Source: Vombatus ursinus
Taxonomy: Eukaryota > Chordata > Mammalia > Diprotodontia > Vombatidae
Reading direction: 5' to 3'
Length of the DNA: 64,000 bases
Assembly: GCF_900497805.2 (NCBI RefSeq)
Contig: NW_020954569.1
Coordinates: 25,314,231 to 25,378,230 of the forward strand
Shown: piece by piece, positions 1 through 10,140 of the stretch
Layout: each line of letters starts with the position of its first letter
How positions within the stretch are numbered: position 1 is the stretch's first letter
Notes under the pieces: generated by a model
What the model saw: the letters and a program-made list of their open reading frames with translations, nothing else
Told to the model about the DNA's origin: nothing
Databases searched by the model: none
Position numbers and translations under genes: made by a program

Positions 1-26
1 GAGAGAGAGAGAGGGAGAGAGAGAGA
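1..26. repeat. (GA)n microsatellite
   Basis: Nearly pure GA dinucleotide run with one interruption; it is cut by the window edge, so its full length is unknown. Confidence 0.95.
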
Positions 27-784
27 ACCTAAAAACTATTGTAATTTATTTCACCTTCTGTTAATACAAAAATAAACTTGACCTCAGCAATCATAACAAC
101 TGGGCAATCATAACTTTTATCTATTTTTATAAAATTAGGACACATGAACTCTTTTTATGTTTCCACTTTTTAGACATGTGGCAAAATCAGCTAAAAGAGT
201 TCTGGATGATTTTGATACCAAGATGATTTATGATGTTTCACATGATACTCTGTTGGATTTTGCCTAGTTTATTTATATGAAATTAGCTTCTGTATATTCT
301 GTACTTGGAGGCTACTAATTCCCCAACCCTCCCTCCAACTCTTAACAGAAAAAGAACTTTGAGCAGTTTTCCCATTAGAGATGACAGATTTGTGATGATC
401 CAGCTCCATTCCTTAGGACTAGTCTCCCTGTGAAAAATGGTTGCCTAGGGTTCAGGCCCCTGGCTCATTGACCATGGAACACAGTGAAGGTTGCTGGCTC
501 CTACTTACCTTTCTACCAATGAAGCTTGTCCTCCTTAAACATGATGTTCAACCTATCCTGTTATGAATTTGCATCACAAGGATGAATTGTCTCCTAATTT
601 TCCTTTCCTTATAATATATGAAGCTCTTAAACAGTTCTGACAACCTATTTTGAATGAGATTCTTTATTATATGTGTTACCTTTTCTTTCCCACTTCTTAG
701 TTGCAAACATAGTTTCTTTTCTCCAAAGAGGATAAAACTCAACTGGTCTTTCCATGAAAGAAAAAGTAGAATAAAGAATTCAGT
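27..784. other. No recognised feature
   Basis: AT-rich unique-looking sequence. The only open frame (64 codons, minus strand) has no recognisable protein content. Confidence 0.6.
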
Positions 785-935
785 GGTCCCTTTTTGTAGA
801 CAAAGAAATTAAGGTCCAGAGAAGTCAAGGAAATTATTGAAGAAACACAGCTCAGTAGTGGTAGAATTGTGCCTGGAGCTCAGGTCTTCTGAACTACAGT
901 CTAGTGTTCCTTCTACTACAATATTGCAATTTCCT
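785..935 (-). mobile_element. MIR SINE fragment
   Basis: Degenerate antisense MIR. The core/B-box side is visible as 'aaattaaggtccagagaag' followed by a 'cacagctcagtagtggtag' block and a diverged tRNA-like head. Old and truncated, with no target duplication seen. Confidence 0.65.
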
Positions 936-1261
936 ACAATCTTCCTATTTAGGTAGGGATAGGTCTATGTAAAATCAAGAAAGAGGCAAATAAAGTTTTT
1001 TTTTCACCATTTCTAAAAACCACTTTCACTATTCCTGTCTTATCGTTCAGCAATATTTTTAGCCCCTGATACTATCATGCTTTGTAGGGCATCCCACTTT
1101 GGTGACCCACCAGGCAACATATAATGTTACAAATTTTGTGTCACTTATCAAAATTTATCTGTCCTATGTCCGTTTCCTCAGAGATGAGCTTAATGAATTA
1201 TTGATTAACTCAAAGATTAAAACTAAAATATCTATGTAAAAATTAATTATCAATCAAACTA
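936..1261. other. No recognised feature
   Basis: AT-rich, with no repeat family, gene or RNA signature recognised. Confidence 0.55.
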
Positions 1262-1375
1262 TATTCATTTGTTAAATGTTGGGGATGTAAATATGATAAA
1301 AGAAACATTCCCTGCCCTCAAGGAGCTTACATTACACGGCAGGGATAGAGAGACAAAGAAATGATGTTCTGAAAT
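1262..1375 (-). mobile_element. L2 LINE 3' end fragment
   Basis: Antisense L2 3' UTR. A diverged 'ttgttaaatgttggggatg' leads into 'ccctgccctcaaggagctta', the typical reverse complement of the L2 3' UTR. Truncated at both ends. Confidence 0.65.
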
Positions 1376-1747
1376 TAAGAAATATTTTCTTAATATCAGG
1401 TTCTATACAAGGTGAGATTATAAAGTAAGACTTATGATTTACAGCACTCAAAAAATGTCATTATTTTATAATCACATTTCCATAATGTTCTTCTTTAGAC
1501 TGTTTTTCCTCTATCAAATGTGTTCAGTTCAAAAAGGGTACTTCAAAATTCATTTTGAACTTCAATGAAAGGTATATTTCAGAATAACTATTGTATTATT
1601 GCATTTTCTAAATATTTATTACAGAAGCAATTGAATCAAAATACTGATCTTTCAATAATTGCATAAATCATATGGATTGATCAAAGCCTACACAACTCAG
1701 AGTAGACATATAGCACTACACATGTTTAATATCATGAAAATCATCAT
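1376..1747. other. No recognised feature
   Basis: AT-rich stretch with no identifiable element. Confidence 0.5.
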
Positions 1748-1945
1748 GGCAGAGTGGATAAAGAGTCAGCTTCAAAGCCAAGGAGATTTGGCTTTGAGTT
1801 CTGCCTCTGAAACAATACTGACTGAATAACTGGGCAAGTAACAAATTTTCACTGTTCTAGGCAACTCTCTGTGATTATAAGTGGCAGAGAAAGGGCCAGT
1901 CTACATTCATAGAGGGATTTTCTTCTCTGTGTTTTCTTCTCTGGA
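1748..1945 (+). mobile_element. WSINE-like CORE-SINE
   Basis: A tRNA-like head ('cagagtggataaagagtcag') is followed by 'gggcaagtaac', then by the distinctive 3' body 'ctaggcaactctctgtga' and 'ggcagagaaagg'. The same body recurs in antisense at about 48.8 kb. Well diverged, with no clear target duplication. Confidence 0.6.
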
Positions 1946-2154
1946 CCTGTAGGCCCAGTTCCTGTCCTCTGTGTACCATACCAAAGTCTCTTTGAGATAA
2001 AAAAATTAAAAAAATACTGAGAAATACAAAAATAATTACTGGTGATATTACTGTATTTCGCCTTTTAGAGAACATTCACTCATTCTTTCCCTTCTTTTAT
2101 TCTTTCAATAAATGTTTATTTTTGATATGTGTTTGTGTGCTTTAACTGAAAGGA

Positions 2155-2195
2155 CCATATATACATATTTATCCATATATATCCATATATCCTTC
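2155..2195. repeat. (ATATCC)n-like short tandem repeat
   Basis: Imperfect AT-rich tandem units ('atatatccatatatcc'). Confidence 0.6.
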
Positions 2196-2654
2196 CATGC
2201 CTTAATTCGAAAGAATGTATAAAGTGGGAATTTCACATTAGGCATGTAGGATTGATAATTTTGTAAGATGAAATCCCTTGTCTTGTTGGAAATTGCACTA
2301 AGTCAAAAACATTTACTTTGCCATCACCTAGGCAAACACAGATTTGCATTTAGGCATCAGTGCATTTAATAGGATTTGTCCCAACCTCTAATTCCAACCT
2401 CTCCCAACACATACACACCCACACACACACACAGAGGAGGAGGAAATTAGGTTGATTACTTAATGGAACACTTATGATCGAGGTTTATGCCAATTTCTTT
2501 CATCAGTGGGTTCAGTGATAGATATAAGTGGTACAAACCTGCAGCTTGGAATTAGTGGAGGGGAGGAAATCAACACAAGCAGAACTGCTCCAGAAATAGC
2601 TCTGCTATTCTAAGGATGCCTCTTCTCTCCCTTTGAATTGTTGTCAAAGGTTAA
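2196..2654. other. No recognised feature; short (CA)n inside
   Basis: Mostly unique-looking. A short CA-rich run lies at about 2409-2432. No gene signature. Confidence 0.5.
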
Positions 2655-2785
2655 ATCTGGAATATTTACATGACCCAGTGGTTGCTTAATAGATGTTTAT
2701 GGATTGGCCTCACAGGTTTATTTTGAAGTGAGATAACATATGTAAAATGTTTTGCAAATCATAAAGTTTACTATATAAATGCTTT
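2655..2785 (+). mobile_element. THER/MIR-class SINE 3' part
   Basis: The tail reads 'taaaatgttttgcaaatc', then 'actatataaatgct', the usual 3' region of the Ther-2-like CORE-SINE. A Mar-1 copy follows directly, and similar tail sequence ('aaatgctaactaataataat') resumes after it, which suggests the Mar-1 landed in this tail. Confidence 0.6.
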
Positions 2786-3026
2786 ATTGTTGTTGTTGTT
2801 CAGTCCTTTCAGTTGGGACCCCATTTGGGGTTTTCTTGGCACTCAAGTGGTTTGCCATTTCCTTCTCCAGCTCATTTGACAGATGAGGAAACTGAGGCAA
2901 ACAGGGTTAAATGACTTGCCCAGAGTCACACAGCTAGTAAGTGTCTGAGGCCAGATTTGAACTCTGAAAGATGAGTCTTCTTGACTCCTGGACCAGCACT
3001 CTATTCACTGTGTCACTTAGCTGCCT
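2786..3026 (-). mobile_element. Mar-1 CORE-SINE, near full length
   Basis: Antisense Mar-1: 3' side 'ccatttggggttttcttggc', core 'gatgaggaaactgaggcaaa', B-box side 'cacacagctagtaagtgtct', and the head ending 'cacttagctgcc'. Mar-1 is a tRNA-derived marsupial SINE with the MIR-type core. Related 10-11 bp sequences flank it (tataaatgct / taaaatgct), a possible target duplication. Confidence 0.85.
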
Positions 3027-3157
3027 ACATGTAAATAAAATGCTAACTAATAATAATAATGATCACAATAATGATAATTTCCTTCAATATCCCATCATCT
3101 AACACTCATAAGTTTTCCTAAGAGTCCTTCCTACAGTGTAGAGAAATAAATGAAAGT

Positions 3158-3366
3158 AATGGTAGGCTGATTTAATGTATAAAGAACTGGTCTTCCCTTC
3201 AGGCCAACCTGGTTTCAAATCCTGCCTCTGACTCATTAGCTGTGTGCCTCTATCAAGTTACAATCTCTCTGAAAGCTAAGTAGCAGACTGACAATCAGCA
3301 TTGATAAAGGCAGTTTTCTCAGTGGGAGCCCCCTATACTAGTGAAATACCAAGTTTGGTCCACACA
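3158..3366 (+). mobile_element. WSINE-like CORE-SINE
   Basis: The head contains 'tcaaatcctgcctctgac'. The 3' body has 'cagcattgataaaggcag', 'gggagccccctatactag' and 'tgaaatacc', matching the WSINE-type tail that also occurs at 1.8 kb and in antisense at 48.8 kb. Confidence 0.65.
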
Positions 3367-3998
3367 ACAAAGAGATGTCAAATTGTGGATCTAAGACCTT
3401 GGGATCTAGAACTGGGTGGCTATTCTTTCAATGACAGGTTAAAGCTGGCCTGCATGCAGTCAGAAGTCTGCAAGCCATTTTTCATTTAAGGAATTTGGCA
3501 GAAACAAATGAGAAGCCTTTTAAGCCAGACCAGAGAAAGTGAAACTAGTAATGAAGAACAGCAGAAAGTGTAATGATCTTGTATTTTCCTTCCTCCAATC
3601 CTAATCTTTGAGGATCAAGTCCAGAGTGGCCATTTCCATGTCAGGTTTTCTTTTTTTCACCAGTGATGTGGGTTTTCCTTTTTGACATTCCCTGTCCATA
3701 CCAGGGCATAACTGAATAGGGAATTAGAGCAGTGTGGAGTGAAGAAATCATACGAGAAAAAGCTGTAACAGACAGAATGAAGCCTAGATATGGGATGAGA
3801 GACTCAGATGCTCTTCACTGGGTGAAGTCAGAATTTTAGCTGCCATCACATATGCCGGTCACAGCAGACACCTTAACTCACTTCAGTATTTCCTGATTCT
3901 GAGTCATCCAGAAAGGTTCATAAAGTTCCTTTAACTCTTAGCATCTACCCCCAAGACCAGAACAAAATCATCACCTCTTCCTCTATGCCAGGAGACTA
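3367..3998. other. No recognised feature
   Basis: No element, RNA or coding signature recognised. The short open frame overlapping its start is SINE-derived at its 5' end. Confidence 0.5.
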
Positions 3999-4420
3999 TA
4001 AGCACAGGACACTATTAAGCACTAAAAATCAAGGACCATATATTGGGTATGCACTATGTGCCTGCACTCTGCTAGATGCAATGGCTGACAAAAGAAGGAA
4101 AAGACATAGGCCAGATCCACAGGTAGCTTATAGTGGTGGTGTCAAACTGAAATAGAAACCTGTACATTGGGATCCTTATTCTTTGCATATTGACTTAGAA
4201 AACCACACATTAACATTATATTCAATTCTATTTATATTTATTTTGTTAAATATTTCCCAAATGTAATTTAATTTGGTGCACAACTCAGTAGTGTTGCCAG
4301 CTGTGTATTTGACACCTCTGGCTTATAGTCTTATTATATAGACAAGATGCATACCCGGAAAATAATTCACAAGTAGAAAGACTTTACAAATGACAATTCA
4401 AATAGGGATACAGGTGGCTC
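3999..4420 (-). mobile_element. L2 LINE 3' end, split by a hAT element
   Basis: Antisense L2 3' UTR: 'cactatgtgcctgcactctg', 'gctagatgcaatggctgac' and 'ccagatccacaggtagctta'. The L2 reading stops at 4133 and resumes at 4321 ('gcttatagtcttattatata'), corresponding to the usual 'cttacagtctaatgggg' of this family. The interruption is the hAT element at 4134-4320. Confidence 0.6.
4134..4320 (+). mobile_element. Short hAT-type non-autonomous DNA transposon, copy 1
   Basis: A 187-bp element with short inverted ends (5' tggtggtgtcaaa, 3' tttgacacctctg). It is flanked by a perfect 8-bp duplication, gcttatag, at 4126-4133 and 4321-4328. Eight-bp duplications and CAGNGGTGTCAAA-type ends are known hAT features. 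The interior is non-coding and shares 'ttgacttagaaaaccaca' with the copy at 40.3 kb. Strand is arbitrary. Confidence 0.8.
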
Positions 4421-4455
4421 TGGCTCAGGGAGTTCACTGTGGGGCAGGTTCCAGG

Positions 4456-4692
4456 CCAACTTATTTATTTATTTTAAATTTTATTTATTTATTTTTAGTT
4501 TTCCACATTCATTTCCACAAGATTTTGAGTTCCAAATTTTCTCTCCTGGCTCTCCCCTCTCCCTACCCAAGACAGAATGCATTCTGATTACCCCTTCCCC
4601 CAATCTGCCCTCCCTTCTATCATACTCAACCTCCCTCCTTCCATCTTCTTGCCCTTCTATTTTCCTGTAGGGTAAGATTCCGGGATGATTTA
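4456..4692 (-). mobile_element. L1-type LINE 3' end
   Basis: Antisense insertion beginning with a T/A-rich (reverse poly-A) side, then 'cacaagattttgagttccaa' and a long pyrimidine tract (tctcctggctctcccctctc). On the minus strand this is the polypurine tract expected of L1 3' UTRs, followed by an A-rich tail. Related to the copy at 9015-9186. The far end runs into a microsatellite. Confidence 0.55.

Positions 4693-4742
<50 letters not shown>
4693..4742. repeat. Compound (TA)n(TG)n microsatellite
   Basis: About 12 TA units followed by about 12 TG units. Compound TA/TG tracts are usually length-polymorphic and can adopt non-B structure. Confidence 0.95.
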
Positions 4743-5854
4743 ACCATGAGGGACCCTGGGGCCACCCTAAGATTCTGGCAGGTGATAGATACCTGTCAGG
4801 CAGCATCAATTAATATGTATATTATGCCTTTTCAGACTGGAGTTGAAAGGGGAGAAGTCAAAATTTTAGACAATTGATTGTCAATAGCCAAATTCATAGT
4901 TATGGACTACATATGTTTTTTAAGGTATCCTTTTAAAAAGCTTTCATCCTAATATCACATTTCTTTAAGGGAGCAAATGACATCAAATTAACATGAACAT
5001 TTGTGGAACTCAGACTCCGAGACAACTGATGCATTGCTGTGATATATTTTATTAATAATTTGTTTAGCATGTATCCAAAGGTCTGGGGCCTACCCCCATT
5101 CTCCCTGCCACCCTCACCCCTACCAAAGGAAAAAAAAAAGATATTTTTGATGTTTTGTCATTTCTGTTCTAATTTCTCTCCAGGGAGACTTTCTACACAA
5201 TTCTACAGGTATGTCTTGGCAAACATCATTAAACTGGTTCCTTGAAAACATGATTTTAGGTGAAACAATGTCATCAGTGAAAATTTGGTTACATAGGAAG
5301 AGCACTGGGATAGTAGTAGAAAAGGAGAGCAAGGAAAGAGGAGAGATGATTCTTTGGGGTCAAACCCTTTCTCCTGTTCTTTCTCCTTTTTCTTTTATAC
5401 AACGAAATGCAAAACTGAGAAAAGGACGACTAGATTAGGAGTGAATCGAAGGTGCTAGTTGGGCTGTATAGACACTATGACAGATTCCAATATTCCCACT
5501 CTCCCTTCTACTACAACCTGACCCAGTGCTCCAGACTCCCTTGTCCTTATTCTTAAGCATTATGATACTAGACAATCCTTCTCTCTAGAGACATTTAAAT
5601 AAAATCATAGACCCCCTGCCAACAGTTCAGGACACCAAGGGCGTTCTCATTCTGCGACAGCAATCGAATCAAAATGCTGTTCTTAGGGTAATGATGTGTT
5701 AGCTGCCTCTGTTGACAGAATAAACTAGTCCTGCTGTAGTTAATGGTTAGGGTGCTGCAGTTTTCACAATTTCAGTAAGTAAGGGCTATTTAGTGCTTCT
5801 AAGGAAGTGTGATAGTTTGGAACGGACTCTCTAATATTTGAAATGCTTGACAGT
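4743..5854. other. No recognised feature
   Basis: Over 1 kb without a repeat family I can name. Three overlapping frames of 68-75 codons at 5039-5438 lie on both strands and show no protein-like composition. Confidence 0.5.
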
Positions 5855-6080
5855 GTAGTGTGATGTAAAGAACACCAGCCTTAGTGTCTAAAGACCTGAA
5901 AACCAGTTATAACATTTCCTAGCTGGGTGACCCTGGCTAAGCCACCAAGCCTTTTTATGCCTCAATTTCCTCAACTACAAACTAGGGAAAAGAATATTTG
6001 TACTGCTAACCTCATAGGGTTGAGGAAAATGCTTTGTAAACTTTAAAGCACTATATAAATTAATTATTATTATTAATAAT
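5855..6080 (+). mobile_element. Ther-2-like CORE-SINE
   Basis: Diverged head, then 'cctagctgggtgaccctggc', 'ctcaatttcctcaactac' and the 3' tail 'aactttaaagcactatataa' followed by TTA repeats. Near full length. Confidence 0.75.
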
Positions 6081-6082
6081 AG

Positions 6083-6135
6083 TCACTAAACATTTATGAA
6101 ATGCTTAGTATGTGCCAGGCACTGTGCTGGGGTCC
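6083..6135 (-). mobile_element. MIR-class SINE or L2 3' end fragment
   Basis: 'aaatgcttagtatgtgccag' then 'gcactgtgctgggg'. This antisense motif is shared by MIR and L2 3' ends, so the family is uncertain. Confidence 0.5.
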
Positions 6136-6194
6136 AATAGTGGTTTTAACGCAGTTTATTGGTATAGGAATCATACCATGGTGGCTAAATCAAA

Positions 6195-6715
6195 GTCCCT
6201 GAAATAAATGAATGGATGAAAAAGCGTTTATCAAGAACTCACTCTGTGCCTAGCATTTTGCTAAGTGTTGGGCATACAAATACCAAACTGAAGACAGTCC
6301 CTGCTCTACTGGGGAACACAAGACTTAGGGGAGCAGACTGACATGCCTCTTTCAGGCACAGTGGCAAAGTGAATTTCATAATGGCTCAGGATACCAGAAC
6401 CTGAGATAGAGGTGAGTTGGGGTGGGGGTTTAGGGAGTCAGGGGTAGCCACTGGCACAGACTCGTCAGTTAACTCAACTGGGAGTCTTTGGAGGATTTGG
6501 CTGGAAGGAAGGGAGGGAAATGAAGCATCCCGAGGGATTTCCTGAAATATTATTCTAGGAGAGGAATTCACCAATAAGGAGATCTGGCTCCAGGGCAGGA
6601 GTTCCTCCTAGGAAAGATGATGAGTTGGGGGAGGAGGGAAGAAGCACTAGCAATTGAGGGGATCAGGAACTGTCCATGTAGAAGGTGGCACTTGAAGGAA
6701 AATTAAGGATTAGAG
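6195..6715 (-). mobile_element. L2 LINE 3' fragment
   Basis: Antisense L2: 3' end ('ctctgtgcctagcattttgc', 'gacagtccctgctctactgg'), then 'ggggatcaggaactgtccat' and 'gtagaaggtggcacttgaag' from the end of ORF2. The 62-codon minus-strand frame inside is decayed LINE or chance. Confidence 0.6.
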
Positions 6716-7194
6716 AAGTCTTCATTTATCCTCCTTAGCAAAACAGCTTGCTATTGCTTAAAAAAAAAAAAGAAAAGCAGCACACATCTATACCACCACC
6801 AGCAGATACCCCCAAAACAAACAAAAAGAAGACCCCAAACAACCACCCAGCACTTTCCATAGATGGCAGTTTTCTACAGGAGAACTAATAAATGTTTAAA
6901 ATACAATAGAATGGAAGAATCAGGCATGTTATTCACCATTACCCACTTTAAAGATCAAGCTTTAAGGATCTGGTTGAAGCCAGATGGCTGTAGGCAACTG
7001 TCTGGAAAGTCTAGTGAACTAATCATGATATGTTATATTCATGATGGATTATATTGATTGGGTCTGTTCTGGCGCAGTCCAGTTGTTTTATTCCCCATTC
7101 ATTTATCAATTCTTTGGTGAATGCCTGGAATATGTAAGCCACCCTTGCAGACATGCTATAACGCAGAAAGAATATGGCTCAGTTGGAGGCTCAT
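6716..7194. other. No recognised feature; A-rich patch
   Basis: A poly-A patch lies at about 6759-6775. The overlapping short frames are not protein-like. Confidence 0.5.
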
Positions 7195-7350
7195 GGCCCA
7201 CGTGCCTAGCTTGCACTTTTCTCCATCTCTATGCTCTTGCTCTGCTGTTTACTATGTCCAAAATGAGTCTATTTTTGCAGGTACCTGTCCTTTAAAATCC
7301 AGCTCAGATACTGTCTTCTCCAGGAACACTGACTTGATCTTCCCAGTCAA
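7195..7350 (+). mobile_element. L2 LINE ORF2 C-terminal fragment
   Basis: Sense-strand remnant: 'cctttaaaatccagctcaga' and 'tgtcttctccaggaacactg'. This corresponds to the L2 reading 'aaaactcagctcaagtgccacctcc...ggaagccttccctg'. Decayed. Confidence 0.5.
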
Positions 7351-7394
7351 CCCTTCTCAGGTTTCACAAGGATCAGATTACAGAGCTTCAACCT

Positions 7395-7545
7395 GCTGAT
7401 CTCATTCAATTTGTCAGTTTTACAAATGATGAAACTCAGTACCAGAGAAATGAATTAACTGGTTTGCCCAAGGTCACACAGCAAAAAGCAGCATCAGGAT
7501 TTGAACCCAGATCTTTTAACTTGAGTTTAAGTGATTATAATATCT
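7395..7545 (-). mobile_element. MIR/THER SINE fragment
   Basis: Antisense core and B-box side: 'acaaatgatgaaactcagta', 'gcccaaggtcacacagcaaa' and 'gatttgaacccagatct'. Confidence 0.75.
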
Positions 7546-7581
7546 CATACATTCCCTATTGCTTGCACAAGTCAGGTGTGC

Positions 7582-7876
7582 TTATAATAATGATAGTAAC
7601 AATGATGATGATAGCTAATACTTACATAGCACTTATTATGTACCAGGCACTGTGCTGAGTGTTCTACAATTATTATCTCATTTGATCCTCACAACAATCC
7701 TACAAGGTAGGTACTATTATTATCTTCATTTTACAGATGAAGAAACTGAGGCAGGCAGCAATTAAGTGACTTGCCTAATGTCACACAGCTAATAAGTGTT
7801 GGAGGTCAAATTTGAACTCAGGTTTTCCTGACTCTAGGCCCAGCGCTTTATCAATAGATAGTACCACCTAGTTGCT
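7582..7876 (-). mobile_element. Ther-2-like CORE-SINE, near full length
   Basis: Complete-looking antisense copy: 3' tail with ATA/GAT repeats, 'cttacatagcacttattatg', 'tttgatcctcacaacaatcc', 'gatgaagaaactgaggcagg' and 'cacacagctaataagtgttg', with the head ending 'taccacctagttgc'. About 295 bp and among the better preserved SINEs here. Confidence 0.85.
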
Positions 7877-7899
7877 TATCTTGTATTATTTTATACTGT

Positions 7900-8605
7900 A
7901 GATTTTCTGTGTATGTGTCATCCCCCTATTAAACTATTAGCTTCATGATAGCAGGGACTATATCCTGTGATGTATGAAAAGTCTGAGAGATATAATTTCT
8001 GGGTAATTAATAATCAATTTTATTAATTATAACTAGCAGGTAATTAATAAAATGATGGTCATTAGGCCTTCTCTTGTAAACCAAAGATGAGTCATGAAGA
8101 CTGCTCAAGCTTATATGCCCTTGGAAGAGTGGATGTTCCCGGACAGATAAAAATCAACTCTGATTGGTTAACAACTAACGAGAGAATGAATATCATAATG
8201 AGAGGTGGGCTTATTCTAATGAGGGGCTGGGTATATGACTCTGATGAAGTAACTCATGGACAAAGAAAGATTCATCTCAAGCAAGCCAGACAGCTCTGCT
8301 CCCAGTAATCTATACAAAAGGATTTATCCTTCTCCCAGTCAATGAACAATGAACAATGGTGGGGAAGAATTCCATCTAGATAAGATGGTCTGGGTGGGAT
8401 GAATTCTTCGAACAGGGTCAGAAATGTCCTTGAGAAGCAGGACTTTGAATGAGGAAATGCAAAGGAAAAACCCCCTGAATTCCCCTCCCCCCATATTAAT
8501 AAGTTATTAATATAAGAGAAAAATAATAATTTCTCTCAATCCTATTGAAACTATCTCTCAGCCTCCAGGGTCTAGCATAGTATTTTCCACACCAAAAGTG
8601 TGGAA
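7900..8605 (+). mobile_element. L2 LINE 3' end, apparently interrupted by an LTR
   Basis: Sense L2 3' UTR: 'cccctattaaactattagct', then 'gcagggactatatcctg' to about 7965. It may resume after the inserted element at 'cagggtctagcatagta' (about 8567-8585). Low-identity remnants, so the second half is tentative. Confidence 0.4.
7966..8566. mobile_element. Probable solo LTR (endogenous retrovirus fossil)
   Basis: A block of about 560-600 bp interrupts L2-like sequence. The inner boundaries read TGAGAGA (7983-7989) and TCTCTCA (about 8535-8541), the TG...CA inverted ends typical of LTRs. It holds a CCAAT-type site ('ctgattggtta') and AT-rich flanks ('taattaataatcaattttat'). No adjacent internal region, gag, pol or env is seen, so it would be a solo LTR. 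A clean target duplication was not found and the exact ends are uncertain. Old and decayed; family not assigned. A non-LTR origin is possible. Confidence 0.45.
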
Positions 8606-8807
8606 TATTTGTGGAAAAGATAGCATTTGCATTGGGCCTTGAAAGAAACACTATCTTATATATCATAAAAATTATATAGTCTACTCAAATTTCTACTGGA
8701 AATATTTTAGAATCTTATTCTTGGAAGGAATATTGAAAGCTATTCCTTTTCTTGTTTCCAGGCCACATCCCATGTAAACTATCCAAAACAGATGAAACTA
8801 TTTAGAT

Positions 8808-9014
8808 CATATGATCATAGACTTAACATTGGAAAGAACTTCAGAACTCACCCAGTGGAATCTCCTTGTTTTTTTTTTGTTTTTTTTTTTTTTTTTACAG
8901 ATGAAGAAACTAAAGTCCAGAGAGTTGAGTCAATTGCCCAAAGTCACACAGGTTATAAGTAGAGAGTCAGGATTGGAAGCCAGGTCCTGTGACCCCTTAT
9001 CTAATATTCTTTCT
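8808..9014 (-). mobile_element. THER1-like SINE, broken by an L1 insertion
   Basis: Antisense THER1: 'gaaagaacttcagaactcac', a long T run, 'acagatgaagaaactaaagt', 'ttgcccaaagtcacacaggt' and 'gtcaggattggaagccaggt'. Its outer end is duplicated around the L1 insertion at 9015-9186. Confidence 0.75.
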
Positions 9015-9186
9015 CTTTTTTTATAATATAATATTTTATTTTTCTCCCAATTACATGTTAAAACAATTAAAAAAACTTTTAAAAAAAGTTTTGAGTTTCA
9101 AATTCTATCTCTCCCTCCCTCTCTTCTCCTCTCCCTAAGATGGTAAGCAATCCAATATATTTTATACATGTGCAATTATGTAAACC
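9015..9186 (-). mobile_element. 5'-truncated L1-type 3' end with 16-bp target duplication
   Basis: A 172-bp minus-strand insertion. Read on the minus strand it ends in an AATAAA-containing, A-rich tail preceded by a G/A polypurine tract (plus-strand 'tctctccctccctctcttct'). It is flanked by a perfect 16-bp duplication, atctaatattctttct, at 8999-9014 and 9187-9202. This fits target-primed reverse transcription; the L1 assignment rests on the polypurine tract and A tail, and an RTE origin is the alternative. Confidence 0.75.
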
Positions 9187-9202
9187 ATCTAATATTCTTT
9201 CT

Positions 9203-9950
9203 ACAGCATTCTGAAATGTGTCTGAGATGATAATGTGTATCACTATAATTTTTGTGAGGTTAAAAGAATTAGAGCATCATTACAACCTTTGTAAGATCCA
9301 CTCTATTATTTGGCCTTCTTCAAAACTTGCTAATTTTACTAGTTAGAAAAGGATCATCTTCCAATTTCTAGATTATCTAGTCCAACTTTTAAATTTAGTA
9401 TTTGCACTACTTACCTCATAGGATGGTTGTGAGGAAAATATTTTGAAAACTTTAAATCATTATGAGCTTTTTTTTTTTAAAGGTAAAGTAAGGAAATTAG
9501 TCCATGGGAGACTTTTTTTTTTTGGTGGGAGTGGGAGCAGGGAGAGGAAGTTTTAACAAGATTTCTGAAAGAACAAATATTATTCATACAGCTTAGGTGA
9601 ACTAAAATGACTTTGGCTTATGAAGGGCAGACTTCAAGGTGAAAATTGAAAATAGTACACAGCCTTTAAAATCAGATTTTCTACAGGTTTCGCTGGTATT
9701 AAATCTATTTTTTATTGTATATAAATATAACTCTGGTATCAAAATTTTATAAGGATACTGGTATAATCTTTTCAGTCATTGCTAAAATCTGGATGTAGGG
9801 CTAGTGTGCATGTGGTGGGGACTTAGGCATGTGGTGAAGTTATACAAATTAGAGCCTTAAAGAGCTGAGGAAGGGAATTTGGACTTTAGGGCTTTAAACA
9901 TTCTCTTCTAGTAGAGATTCCCAGGCTATTAATAATTTCACACAGCAAAG
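9203..9950. other. Mostly unassigned; faint THER pieces
   Basis: Possible THER-type scraps lie at about 9340-9465 ('gattatctagtccaactttt', 'ctcataggatggttgtgagg'). Otherwise there are poly-A/T patches and no gene signature. Confidence 0.4.
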
Positions 9951-9954
9951 ATTA

Positions 9955-10140
9955 GCAGGTACAGTGGGAAAATTACCAGAGTTGGAGGGGACGTGGGATC
10001 AAATTCCATCTCTGTCATTTCTACCTGTGGGATCTAGGGCAAATCAAGGACTCAGTTTCCTCATTTGCAAAATAAGGGATTTAGAGTAGATGACCTTTAA
10101 GATTTCTTTCAGCCCTAGATGTATGAGTCTATGATTCTCT
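9955..10140 (+). mobile_element. THER1-like SINE
   Basis: Sense copy with head 'ggatcaaattccatctctgt', core 'actcagtttcctcatttgca' and tail 'gtagatgacctttaagattt' ending 'gatgtatgagtctatgattc', the characteristic THER1 tail. Confidence 0.8.
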
